A stretch of 64,000 nt of DNA, taken from contig NZ_CM007717.1 of assembly GCF_002019855.1 (NCBI RefSeq), positions 7,821,750-7,885,749 of the forward strand, in the 5' to 3' direction. Position 1 is the first letter of the stretch; every line of letters begins with the position of its first letter. This stretch comes from Streptomyces antibioticus. Its GTDB lineage: Bacteria > Actinomycetota > Actinomycetes > Streptomycetales > Streptomycetaceae. The notes below the pieces were generated by a model. The model had not been told where the DNA came from. It worked only from the letters and a program-made list of their open reading frames with translations, and made no database searches. Positions 39,948-46,302 of this stretch are shown in pieces. The translations under genes were made by a program, and so were the position numbers.

Positions 39948-40421
39948 ATGGACGCGCGACTGAACTTCTTCGGAGACCCGGCCGTCGGTCAGGTCCTCAA
40001 GCCCTTCATGGCGGCGGGCAAGGCGATCAAGTCACTGCCGCTGCCGGCCTCGACGCACGAGCTGGTCGCCCTGCGCGTGAGCCAGATCAACGGCTGCGCG
40101 TTCTGCATCGACATGCACACCAAGGAGGCCGAGGCGGCCGGGGAGACCTCGGTACGCCTCCACCTGGTCGCCGGCTGGCGCGAGGCCACGGTCTTCACCG
40201 ACGCCGAGCGCGCCGCGCTGGAACTGGCCGAGCAGGGCACCCGGGTCGCCGACGGGGCCGGCGGGGTCGACGACGAGGTGTGGGCGGCCGCCGCCAAGCA
40301 CTACGACGACGAGCAGCTCGCCGCGCTGGTCGCGATGATCGCCTTCATGAACGCCGCGAACCGGCTGAACGTCATCACCCGCCAGCCGGCGGGCGGTTAC
40401 AAGGCGGGCCAGCTCCACTGA
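39948..40421 (+). CDS. AhpD-like/carboxymuconolactone decarboxylase family protein
   Basis: A 157-residue protein starting at ATG 39948 after GAGGAG. It has the AhpD redox signature CAFCIDMHTKEA: a CxxC pair followed by His, preceded by ELVALRVSQING. Family members are alkylhydroperoxidase-like and use the CxxC-H relay to reduce peroxides, or in some cases act on other substrates. YDDEQLAALVAMIAFMNAANRLNVI is the usual C-terminal helix. An ECF41-type promoter precedes it, which is characteristic for this family. The cognate sigma factor gene is not in the window. Confidence 0.9.
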   Translation: MDARLNFFGDPAVGQVLKPFMAAGKAIKSLPLPASTHELVALRVSQINGCAFCIDMHTKEAEAAGETSVRLHLVAGWREATVFTDAERAALELAEQGTRVADGAGGVDDEVWAAAAKHYDDEQLAALVAMIAFMNAANRLNVITRQPAGGYKAGQLH

Positions 40422-40531
40422 GGGAGTGCGGGGGCGGGCCGGCAGGGGCGCGTGGCGGTTGCGGAGTGGCCCTGGAAGACCACGCCCGATTGGCCCTGTC
40501 GACCGCCCCCCGCCCCCACCAGACTCCCCCC

Positions 40532-41356
40532 ATGACGACATCCCTCTCCTACGTCCACGGCTACTCCGACCACGAGGCCCGCCGCCTGGAGGACCAGGCG
40601 GACACCCTCGCCGCCCTGCTCCACGGGGGCACGTCCTACCCCGCGGGAAGCCGGGTCCTGGAGGTCGGCTGCGGGGTCGGCGCGCAGACCGTGCACCTGG
40701 TGGCGGCGAGCCCCGAGGCCGAGTTCGTCGCCGTGGACATCTCCGCGGAGTCCCTCGCCGAGGCCAGGGCCCGGGTGACGGACCAGACCCCGGCGGCCCG
40801 GGTGACCTGGCTGCGGGCGGACCTATTCCAACTCCCTTTCCCCGAAGCGTCCTTCGACCACATCTTCGTCTGCTTCGTCCTGGAACACCTGACGGCCCCG
40901 CAGCGGGCGCTCACCACCCTGCGCCGCCTCCTCAAGCCCGGCGGTACCCTCACGGTCATCGAGGGCGATCACGGCTCGGCGTTCTTCCACCCCCACAGCG
41001 CCTACGCCCGCGCGGCGATCGACTGCCAGGTCCGCCTCCAGGCCGACGCGGGAGGCAACGCGCTGATCGGCCGCGAGCTGTACCCCCTGCTGACCTCCGC
41101 CGGCTACACCCGGGTGACGGTCCGCCCCCGCACGGTCTACGCCGACAACTCCCGCCCGGCGCTGGTCGGCGGCTTCACCCGGAGCACCTTCATCGGCATG
41201 ATCGCAGCGGTCCGCGACCGAGCGGTGGCCGCGGGCCTGACGACCGCCGCCGACTGGGACCGGGGCATCACGGACCTGCACCGCACGACGGACGCGGACG
41301 GCACGTTCCACTACACGTTCTTCAAGGGCGAGGCGGTCCGCCCGGAGTCGGACTGA
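40532..41356 (+). CDS. SAM-dependent class I methyltransferase
   Basis: A 274-residue methyltransferase starting at ATG 40532. The SAM-binding loop is VLEVGCGVGAQTVHL (motif I), followed by FVAVDISAESLAEAR (acidic motif II), LRADLFQLPFPEASFDHIFVCFVLEH (motif III) and RRLLKPGGTLTVIEG. The C-terminal half from about residue 150 is a substrate cap that includes FTRSTFIGMIAAVRD. The pattern resembles UbiE/Trm-like small-molecule methyltransferases. Substrate unknown; no pathway genes alongside. It probably has its own promoter, as the gap to the AhpD-like gene is 110 bp. Confidence 0.88.
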   Translation: MTTSLSYVHGYSDHEARRLEDQADTLAALLHGGTSYPAGSRVLEVGCGVGAQTVHLVAASPEAEFVAVDISAESLAEARARVTDQTPAARVTWLRADLFQLPFPEASFDHIFVCFVLEHLTAPQRALTTLRRLLKPGGTLTVIEGDHGSAFFHPHSAYARAAIDCQVRLQADAGGNALIGRELYPLLTSAGYTRVTVRPRTVYADNSRPALVGGFTRSTFIGMIAAVRDRAVAAGLTTAADWDRGITDLHRTTDADGTFHYTFFKGEAVRPESD

Positions 41357-41954
41357 GCGGGGATCGCCCGGCGGGGGCTGCGCCCCGGGCCCGAGCCGAC
41401 GGTGAGCCCTCCCGAGGAGGGGAAAGCGACGGGCCTGGGCCGAGGGACGGACTCCCGCGGTGCGGTGGGCAGTCGGGTGACACCGGTGGGAGCCCTGGGG
41501 GGCGGCGATCACTGCGGGCCGGGGCGGGTCAGCCAGGCCCCATGCACCCGGGCCGCCCCGGCCCGACCGACGCGACCACCGACGTACCCCACCCGGCCGG
41601 GCGGCGAACGGGAGCCGGGTCCGCCGGCGCGACACCCCCGGGCAGGCCCACCCGACCATGCCGGACCGAGGCTGAGCGCGAAGTCCCGGGTGACGCGGAC
41701 CCGGTGCGGCGCTGTGGCCGGTGAGCAGCGTCTTGGTGCGCCGGATCGTCTCCCGGCTCCCTGTCGGCGCGGTCGACGGAGCCGGGGAGGGCGGCGATAC
41801 CCGGATCGAGGCTGAGCGTGATGTCCTGCGGCCGCCGTTCGCGCCCTGGGCGACGGGGGCCCGTGCCGCGCTGTGGCCGGTGATCGGCGTCCGGCGCCGC
41901 CGCATCGCCTCCCGGCCCCCGGTCGGCGGGGCCGGAAGGCGGACGTGTCGTCGA
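41357..41954. other. Gene-free interval of about 600 bp
   Basis: The interval between the methyltransferase and the convergent DEAD-box helicase has no credible gene: open frames exist on both strands but none with gene-like start, RBS or domain. It holds the diverged direct duplication listed separately. High GC and several short inverted repeats make transcription termination from both sides plausible. Confidence 0.6.
41661..41938. repeat. Decayed direct duplication, two copies of ~125-140 bp
   Basis: Copy A begins CCGGACCGAGGCTGAGCG (41661) and copy B CCGGATCGAGGCTGAGCG (41801). Both share further blocks in the same order: GCTGTGGCCGGTGA (41711 and 41870), a CGCCGGATCGTCTCCCGGCT/CGCCGCATCGCCTCCCGGCC block, and a GTCGGCG..GGAGCCGG end near 41785 and 41938. 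The minus strand of both encodes a similar peptide, with TLLTGHSAAP in copy A and TPITGHSAARAP in copy B, suggesting an ancestral duplication that included coding sequence or a structured RNA. Confidence 0.6.
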
Positions 41955-43664
41955 CTACGCGGCGGACGAAGTGCCGCGGCCTCGCCCCCGGCCCCGGCCG
42001 CCGCGGCCGTTGGCGGGGTTGCCGGTGCGGCCGGTGCCGTTGGCGGGCGGGTTGGAGGCCGTGCGGCGGCCCGTGCCCCGGGGGCTCGTGCCGGTCGCGT
42101 TGCCCGTCGGCTTGGCGGTGGGCGCGTCGGGGGACGCGGAGCGTCCCGTTCGCCGGGTGCCGTTGCCGCCCGTCGTGCCCGCCGAGGCGCGGCGGCCGCC
42201 GCCACCGTCCGCGGCGGCGGGCCGACCGGCGCGGCCGCGGCCGCCGGAGGCACCGCCGGCCGCGGCCCCGGACGCGCCCTCCGCACCCGCCGCGCCACGC
42301 GAACGGCGCCGGCGGTTGGGGCGCTTGCCCGTGCCGGGGAGGGGAGCCTCCGCCGCCGGGGGAGCGGGGACCTCGATGACGACCGGGACGCCCGAGGGCT
42401 CACGGGCGCCGGTGATCGTGGTCAGGGCCGGGTCGCCGGAGGTGATGCGGGCCGTGCGCGGGGTGATGTCCGCGTCCGACATCAGCCGGGTGACGTCCCG
42501 CTTCTGCTCCGGCAGGACCAGCGTGACCACGCTGCCCGAGCCGCCCGCGCGGGCCGTACGGCCGCCGCGGTGCAGATAGTCCTTGTGATCGGTGGGCGGG
42601 TCGACGTTCACGACCAGTTCGAGATCGTCCACGTGTATGCCGCGGGCCATGACGTTCGTCGCGACGAGCGCGGTGACCTGGCCGTTCTTGAACTGCTCCA
42701 GGACACGGTTGCGCTGCGGCTGCGAACGGCCGCCGTGCAGCGCGGCCGCGCGGACGCCGACGGACAGCAGCCGCTTGGCGAGCCGGTCGGCGGACCGCTT
42801 GGTGTCGAGGAAGAGGATGACCCGCCCGTCGCGCGCGGCGATGCGGGTGGTGACCGCCTTCTTGTCCGTCTCGTCCAGGACGTGCAGCACATGGTGCTCC
42901 ATGGTCGTCACCGCCCCGGCGGACGGGTCCACGGAGTGCACGACCGGGTCGGAGAGGAAGTCCCGGACCAGACGGTCGATGTTGCGGTCCAGCGTCGCCG
43001 AGAACAGCATGCGCTGCCCGTCGGGCCGCACCTGCCGGAGCAGCTTGGTGATCTGCGGCAGGAAGCCCATGTCGGTCATCTGGTCGGCCTCGTCCAGCAC
43101 CGTGATGCCGATGCCGTCGAGCACGCAGTCGCCGCGCTCCACGAGGTCGTTGAGACGGCCGGGCGTCGCCACCAGCACCTCGGCGCCGCGCCGCAGCGTG
43201 GCGGCCTGCTTGGTGATGGACAGCCCGCCGACCACGGTGGCCAGCCGGAGGTTCACCGCCGTCGCGTACGGGGTCAGCGCGTCGGTCACCTGCTGGGCGA
43301 GTTCCCGGGTGGGCACCAGCACGAGCGCGAGCGGCGCCCTGGGCTCCGCGCGCAGCCCGGCGGTGCGGGCCAGGAGCGCCAGGCCGAAGGCGAGGGTCTT
43401 GCCGGACCCGGTGCGCCCCCGCCCCAGCACGTCACGTCCCGCGAGCGAGTTCGGCAGCGTGGCGGCCTGGATGGGGAAGGGGGTGGTCACCCCCTGCGCG
43501 GTGAGGGTCTTGAGCAGCGCCGCGGGCATGTCCAGGTCGGCGAAGTCCTCGACGGCGGGAAGGCCGGGGGTCGTGCTCACCGGCAACTGGAATTCCCTGG
43601 ACGGCGTCGCGGCCGGCCGGGGCGACGAGGAACGACGGTTCGGCTTCTGGAACCTGCGGGCCAT
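41955..43664 (-). CDS. DEAD-box RNA helicase with long basic RG-rich tail
   Basis: A 569-residue helicase starting at ATG 43664. The core has Q-motif region TTPFPIQAATLP, motif I GRGRTGSGKT, PTRELAQQ, ATPGRL, DEAD box VLDEADQM, SAT (MLFSATLD), and in domain 2 ILFLDTKRSADRLAKRLL, TALVATNVMARGIHV and HRGGRTARAG. All are intact. From about residue 440 the protein becomes a low-complexity Gly/Arg/Ala/Pro/Thr tail ending in GRGGRGRGRGRGTSSA, likely to bind RNA non-specifically and to drive condensate-like assembly. It follows a cold-shock protein gene on the same strand, consistent with a role in unwinding mRNA or ribosome assembly in the cold. Confidence 0.92.
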   Translation of the reverse strand: MARRFQKPNRRSSSPRPAATPSREFQLPVSTTPGLPAVEDFADLDMPAALLKTLTAQGVTTPFPIQAATLPNSLAGRDVLGRGRTGSGKTLAFGLALLARTAGLRAEPRAPLALVLVPTRELAQQVTDALTPYATAVNLRLATVVGGLSITKQAATLRRGAEVLVATPGRLNDLVERGDCVLDGIGITVLDEADQMTDMGFLPQITKLLRQVRPDGQRMLFSATLDRNIDRLVRDFLSDPVVHSVDPSAGAVTTMEHHVLHVLDETDKKAVTTRIAARDGRVILFLDTKRSADRLAKRLLSVGVRAAALHGGRSQPQRNRVLEQFKNGQVTALVATNVMARGIHVDDLELVVNVDPPTDHKDYLHRGGRTARAGGSGSVVTLVLPEQKRDVTRLMSDADITPRTARITSGDPALTTITGAREPSGVPVVIEVPAPPAAEAPLPGTGKRPNRRRRSRGAAGAEGASGAAAGGASGGRGRAGRPAAADGGGGRRASAGTTGGNGTRRTGRSASPDAPTAKPTGNATGTSPRGTGRRTASNPPANGTGRTGNPANGRGGRGRGRGRGTSSAA

Positions 43665-43693
43665 GCGGTGCTCTGCCTTTCTGACAACAACAG

Positions 43694-43733
43694 AGACCGG
43701 GGTCCGCACCAATGCTGGTACGGACCCCGGTCT
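43694..43733 (-). terminator. Hairpin between cold-shock and helicase genes
   Basis: 43694-43710 pairs with 43717-43733 (core AGACCGGGGTCCG with CGGACCCCGGTCT, one mismatch) with a 6-nt loop. It starts just after the cold-shock stop (43752) and 30 nt before the helicase ATG. It may terminate most cold-shock transcripts while allowing some read-through, or act as an attenuator of the helicase. Confidence 0.8.
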
Positions 43734-43751
43734 GCGACTCGCGTCCGGGGA

Positions 43752-43955
43752 TCAGGCGGGGACGATGTTCTCCGCCTGCGGGCCCTTCTGGCCCTGCGTG
43801 ACGTCGAAGGAGACCCGCTGGCCCTCCTGGAGCTCACGGAAGCCCTGCGTCGCGATGTTCGAGTAGTGAGCGAAGACGTCGGGGCCGCCGCCGTCCTGCT
43901 CGATGAAACCGAAACCCTTTTCAGAGTTGAACCACTTCACGGTTCCCTGTGCCAT
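43752..43955 (-). CDS. Cold-shock protein (CspA family)
   Basis: A 67-residue single cold-shock domain, start ATG 43955 after AGAAGGAGA. RNP1-like KGFGFIEQD and RNP2-like DVFAHYSNI are intact, with the usual [15 protein letters not shown] start. It binds single-stranded nucleic acid and melts RNA secondary structure. An open frame continues upstream but is not part of the protein; it is a 5' UTR of about 100 nt or less, typical for cold-shock genes. The helicase gene follows. Confidence 0.95.
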   Translation of the reverse strand: MAQGTVKWFNSEKGFGFIEQDGGGPDVFAHYSNIATQGFRELQEGQRVSFDVTQGQKGPQAENIVPA

Positions 43956-44193
43956 GACATTCTCCTTCTGTAGGCAGAGAGGCCCCATCCGGAGAAGCCG
44001 GAAAAAACGAAAACGCCCGGAGGAGAATCGGTCCCCCCAGGCGCAAAGGTTCATGGGTACCACAACTACAACTCTGCAAGCCTAACACACCCCACCGCCC
44101 GAATGCGGATCATCGGCGCGTCGCACCGCGTGTGGGCGGGTCGCGGAAGGGAACCCGGCGTCCCGGACGCATCCCATCGCGAGGAGGGGCACC

Positions 44194-44520
44194 ATGCCTG
44201 CCGGATCGAACGCGAAGCGCGAGCGACAGTACGAGCACATCAGGAAGAGCGCCGAGGACCGCGGAGAGCCGGCCGGGCGCGCCAAGGAGATCGCGGCTCG
44301 CACGGTCAACAAGGAGCGGGCGAGGTCGGGCGAGTCGAAGACCGCGAGCAAGACCTCCACCCGCGACCCGAAGTCCGCGTACCGGCGCGGCGGCGAGCGC
44401 TCGCACAGCGGCGCCCAGGGCCCCACCCGGGACCAGCTCTACGAGGAGGCGAGGAAGCGCGACATCCACGGCCGCTCCTCGATGAGCAAGCAGCAGCTCG
44501 CCGACGCCCTGGGCCGCTGA
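44194..44520 (+). CDS. Small basic protein with Rho-N/SAP-like C-terminal segment
   Basis: A 108-residue highly charged protein with GAGGAGG before ATG 44194. The first 80 residues are Lys/Arg/Glu/Ser-rich with SNAKRERQYEHIRKSAEDRG and ARTVNKERARSGESKT, resembling proteins annotated in Streptomyces as plasmid stabilization protein. The end, PTRDQLYEEARKRDIHGRSSMSKQQLADALGR, is a Rho N-terminal/SAP-like helix-loop-helix that binds nucleic acid. Probably nucleic-acid binding; no plasmid genes are nearby so the plasmid label is not supported. It ends before a strong hairpin. Confidence 0.7.
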   Translation: MPAGSNAKRERQYEHIRKSAEDRGEPAGRAKEIAARTVNKERARSGESKTASKTSTRDPKSAYRRGGERSHSGAQGPTRDQLYEEARKRDIHGRSSMSKQQLADALGR

Positions 44521-44543
44521 ACCACGACACGACGGACTGGACA

Positions 44544-44594
44544 CGCGTCGGCCCGTCCGGCACCGGGACACCCGGGTGCGGACGGGCCGACGCG
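44544..44594. terminator. Bidirectional hairpin terminator
   Basis: A 16-bp perfect stem (44544-44559 with 44579-44594, CGCGTCGGCCCGTCCG arm) continues, after a one-base bulge, into a short CACC/GGTG inner stem. It separates the convergent genes ending at 44520 and 44605. Confidence 0.9.
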
Positions 44595-44604
44595 CGCACG
44601 GCCG

Positions 44605-44841
44605 TCAGTGCCGCTTCCTGACCTCCAGGGCGACCAGCAGCGCCGCCAGCGCGCTCGCCGCCGCGATCAGCGGCGTACGGTGCGACCGCGCCAGACGCAT
44701 GCCCTGGTCCGCCTTCTCGCGCGCCCGGGCCTTGACGTCCGTCCTGGCCGCGAGCGCCTGCACGGTCCGGCCCAGCTCCTCGCGGGTCGCCTCGACCTGC
44801 CCGCGCAGCTCCTCGGGTGTCTGCCGCTCGTCCTTGGTCAT
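44605..44841 (-). CDS. DUF3618 family protein
   Basis: A 78-residue protein: charged helix TPEELRGQVEATREELGRTVQALAARTDVKARAREKA, then a single membrane segment PLIAAASALAALLVALEV and a basic tail. The ETREELGRTVxALAxRxDVKARAREK motif is the DUF3618 signature. Such proteins are usually encoded beside phage-holin-like DUF1469 proteins, as here. Its ATG is in an ATGA overlap with the upstream holin-like gene stop. Function unknown; a membrane-associated stress role is guessed in the family. Confidence 0.88.
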   Translation of the reverse strand: MTKDERQTPEELRGQVEATREELGRTVQALAARTDVKARAREKADQGMRLARSHRTPLIAAASALAALLVALEVRKRH

Positions 44842-45266
44842 CGGTGTGCCTTCTCCTTGATCTCGGCCACATCGGCCCTGACGCTGTCCATGGTCTGTTC
44901 CGGCTTCGGCGGGGACGCCTTGGCGAACTCCTTCCTGCCGAGCGCCGCCATGACGGCGGTGACGCACGCCAGGACACCCGTGACGATCAGCGCGGCGGCC
45001 CACACGTCGAGCACCAGCGACAACGCGGCGATCGCCGTGGCCACCAGGGCCTGAAGGGTGATGACGGCCATCAGGCCGGCGCCGCCGAAGAGGCCCCCGC
45101 CGCGTCCGAAGCGTTTGCCCTTCACGGTCATCTCGGCCTGCGCCAGACGCATCTCGTCGCGCACCAGTTGCGACAACTGCTGCGTCGCGCGCTGCACCAG
45201 CTCGCCCACCGGTTCCTGCGCCCCGGCCTCCGTGCGGTGCGGCGCGTCCTGGGTCACCTGGGTCAT
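44838..45266 (-). CDS. Phage-holin-like (DUF1469 / actinobacterial holin superfamily) membrane protein
   Basis: A 142-residue protein starting at ATG 45266. The N-terminal cytoplasmic helix with ELVQRATQQLSQLVRDEMRLAQAEMTVKGKR precedes two membrane helices, LMAVITLQALVATAIAALSLVL and AALIVTGVLACVTAVMAALG, then a charged tail PKPEQTMDSVRADVAEIKEKAHR. This matches actinobacterial proteins of the putative holin superfamily (DUF1469/PF07332), which are membrane stress proteins rather than true phage holins. It is translationally coupled to the DUF3618 gene and follows a BrkB-like gene. Confidence 0.87.
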   Translation of the reverse strand: MTQVTQDAPHRTEAGAQEPVGELVQRATQQLSQLVRDEMRLAQAEMTVKGKRFGRGGGLFGGAGLMAVITLQALVATAIAALSLVLDVWAAALIVTGVLACVTAVMAALGRKEFAKASPPKPEQTMDSVRADVAEIKEKAHR

Positions 45267-45303
45267 GAGTGCTCACCTGTCTTTCGTCCGTTTCGAAGGG
45301 AGG

Positions 45304-46260
45304 TCATCCGCCGAGCCGGCGCCGGTCCTCGTCGTCCCACGTCCTCGTGTCACGCGGCTCGACGTACGGTTCCTCGTCGGCCGGCCGGCCCCCGGCGACG
45401 GCGCGCTGACGCACCAGTTCGGCGTCGAACTCCAGGCCGAGCAGGATCGCCAGATTGGTGATCCACAGCCAGACCAGGAAGACGATCACGCCGGCGAGGG
45501 TGCCGTAGGTCTTGTTGTAGGAGGCGAAGTTCGCCACGTAGAGCGCGAAGCCGGCCGACGCGGCCATCCAGATCACCAGCGCCAGGAAGCTGCCCGGCGT
45601 GAGCCAGCGGAAGCCGCGGACCTTGGCGTTGGGGGTCGCCCAGTACAGCAGCGCGATCATCAGCGTGACCAGGACGACCAGGACCGGCCACTTCGCGTAC
45701 GACCACACGGTCAGGAACGTGTCACCGGCCCCGAGCGTGCTGCCGGCCTGCCGGGCGAGACTGCCCGTGAACACCACGATCAGCGCGCTGAACACGGCCA
45801 GCACCATCAGCACGACGGTCACCCCGACCCGCACCGGCAGCACCTTCCACACCGGACGGCCCTCGGGGAGGTCGTAGACCGCGTTGGCGCTGCGGATGAA
45901 CGCGGCGACATAGCCCGACGCCGACCACACCGCGAGCACCACGCCCACGACGGCCATGACCGAGCCCAGACCGCCCCGGCCCTGCATCTGCTGCACGGCG
46001 CCGCGCAGGATGTCCTGCGCGGGCCCCGGAGCCAGCTTCTGGATGTTGTCCAGCACCGCCCGGGTCGCCGACTCGCCGGTCAGACCCAGCACCGACACCA
46101 GCGCGAGCAGCGCCGGGAACAGGGCGAGGATCGAGTAGTAGGTCAGGGCGGCGGCCCGGTCGGTCAGCTCGTCCTTCTTGAACTCCTTCAGCGTGCCCTT
46201 CAGGGCCGCGCCCCAGGAGTGCTTGGGCAGGTCGGTCGGCCCCTTGAGTGTCCGTGCCAT
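45304..46260 (-). CDS. YihY/virulence factor BrkB family membrane protein
   Basis: A 318-residue membrane protein with six helices. Landmarks are DELTDRAAALTYYSILALFPALLALVSVLGL, WSASGYVAAFIRSANAVYDLPEGRPVWK, ALLYWATPNAKVRGFRWLTPGS and NKTYGTLAGVIVFLVWLWITNLAILLGLEFDAEL, all of the YihY family (once mis-described as RNase BN). The N-terminal amphipathic helix is typical. It is followed 38 bp downstream by the holin-like and DUF3618 genes in the same orientation, a stress-type membrane operon. Function unknown; transport or lipid-related roles have been proposed. Confidence 0.92.
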   Translation of the reverse strand: MARTLKGPTDLPKHSWGAALKGTLKEFKKDELTDRAAALTYYSILALFPALLALVSVLGLTGESATRAVLDNIQKLAPGPAQDILRGAVQQMQGRGGLGSVMAVVGVVLAVWSASGYVAAFIRSANAVYDLPEGRPVWKVLPVRVGVTVVLMVLAVFSALIVVFTGSLARQAGSTLGAGDTFLTVWSYAKWPVLVVLVTLMIALLYWATPNAKVRGFRWLTPGSFLALVIWMAASAGFALYVANFASYNKTYGTLAGVIVFLVWLWITNLAILLGLEFDAELVRQRAVAGGRPADEEPYVEPRDTRTWDDEDRRRLGG

Positions 46261-46302
46261 TCCCGCCGGGTATCCGGATCGGGCCGTCCGTATCCGGTTT
46301 CC

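Noticed and set aside
41402-41950. Possible gene between the methyltransferase and the helicase.
   Set aside because: No frame shows an RBS, typical start or domain; the segment is explained better as a decayed duplication.
44194-44520. Plasmid stabilization protein as evidence of an integrated plasmid.
   Set aside because: The name is a legacy annotation; no partition, replication or integrase gene is near and base composition is unchanged.
44838-45266. Prophage remnant because of the holin-like protein.
   Set aside because: This actinobacterial holin-like family commonly occurs with DUF3618 and is chromosomal; no other phage gene is nearby.
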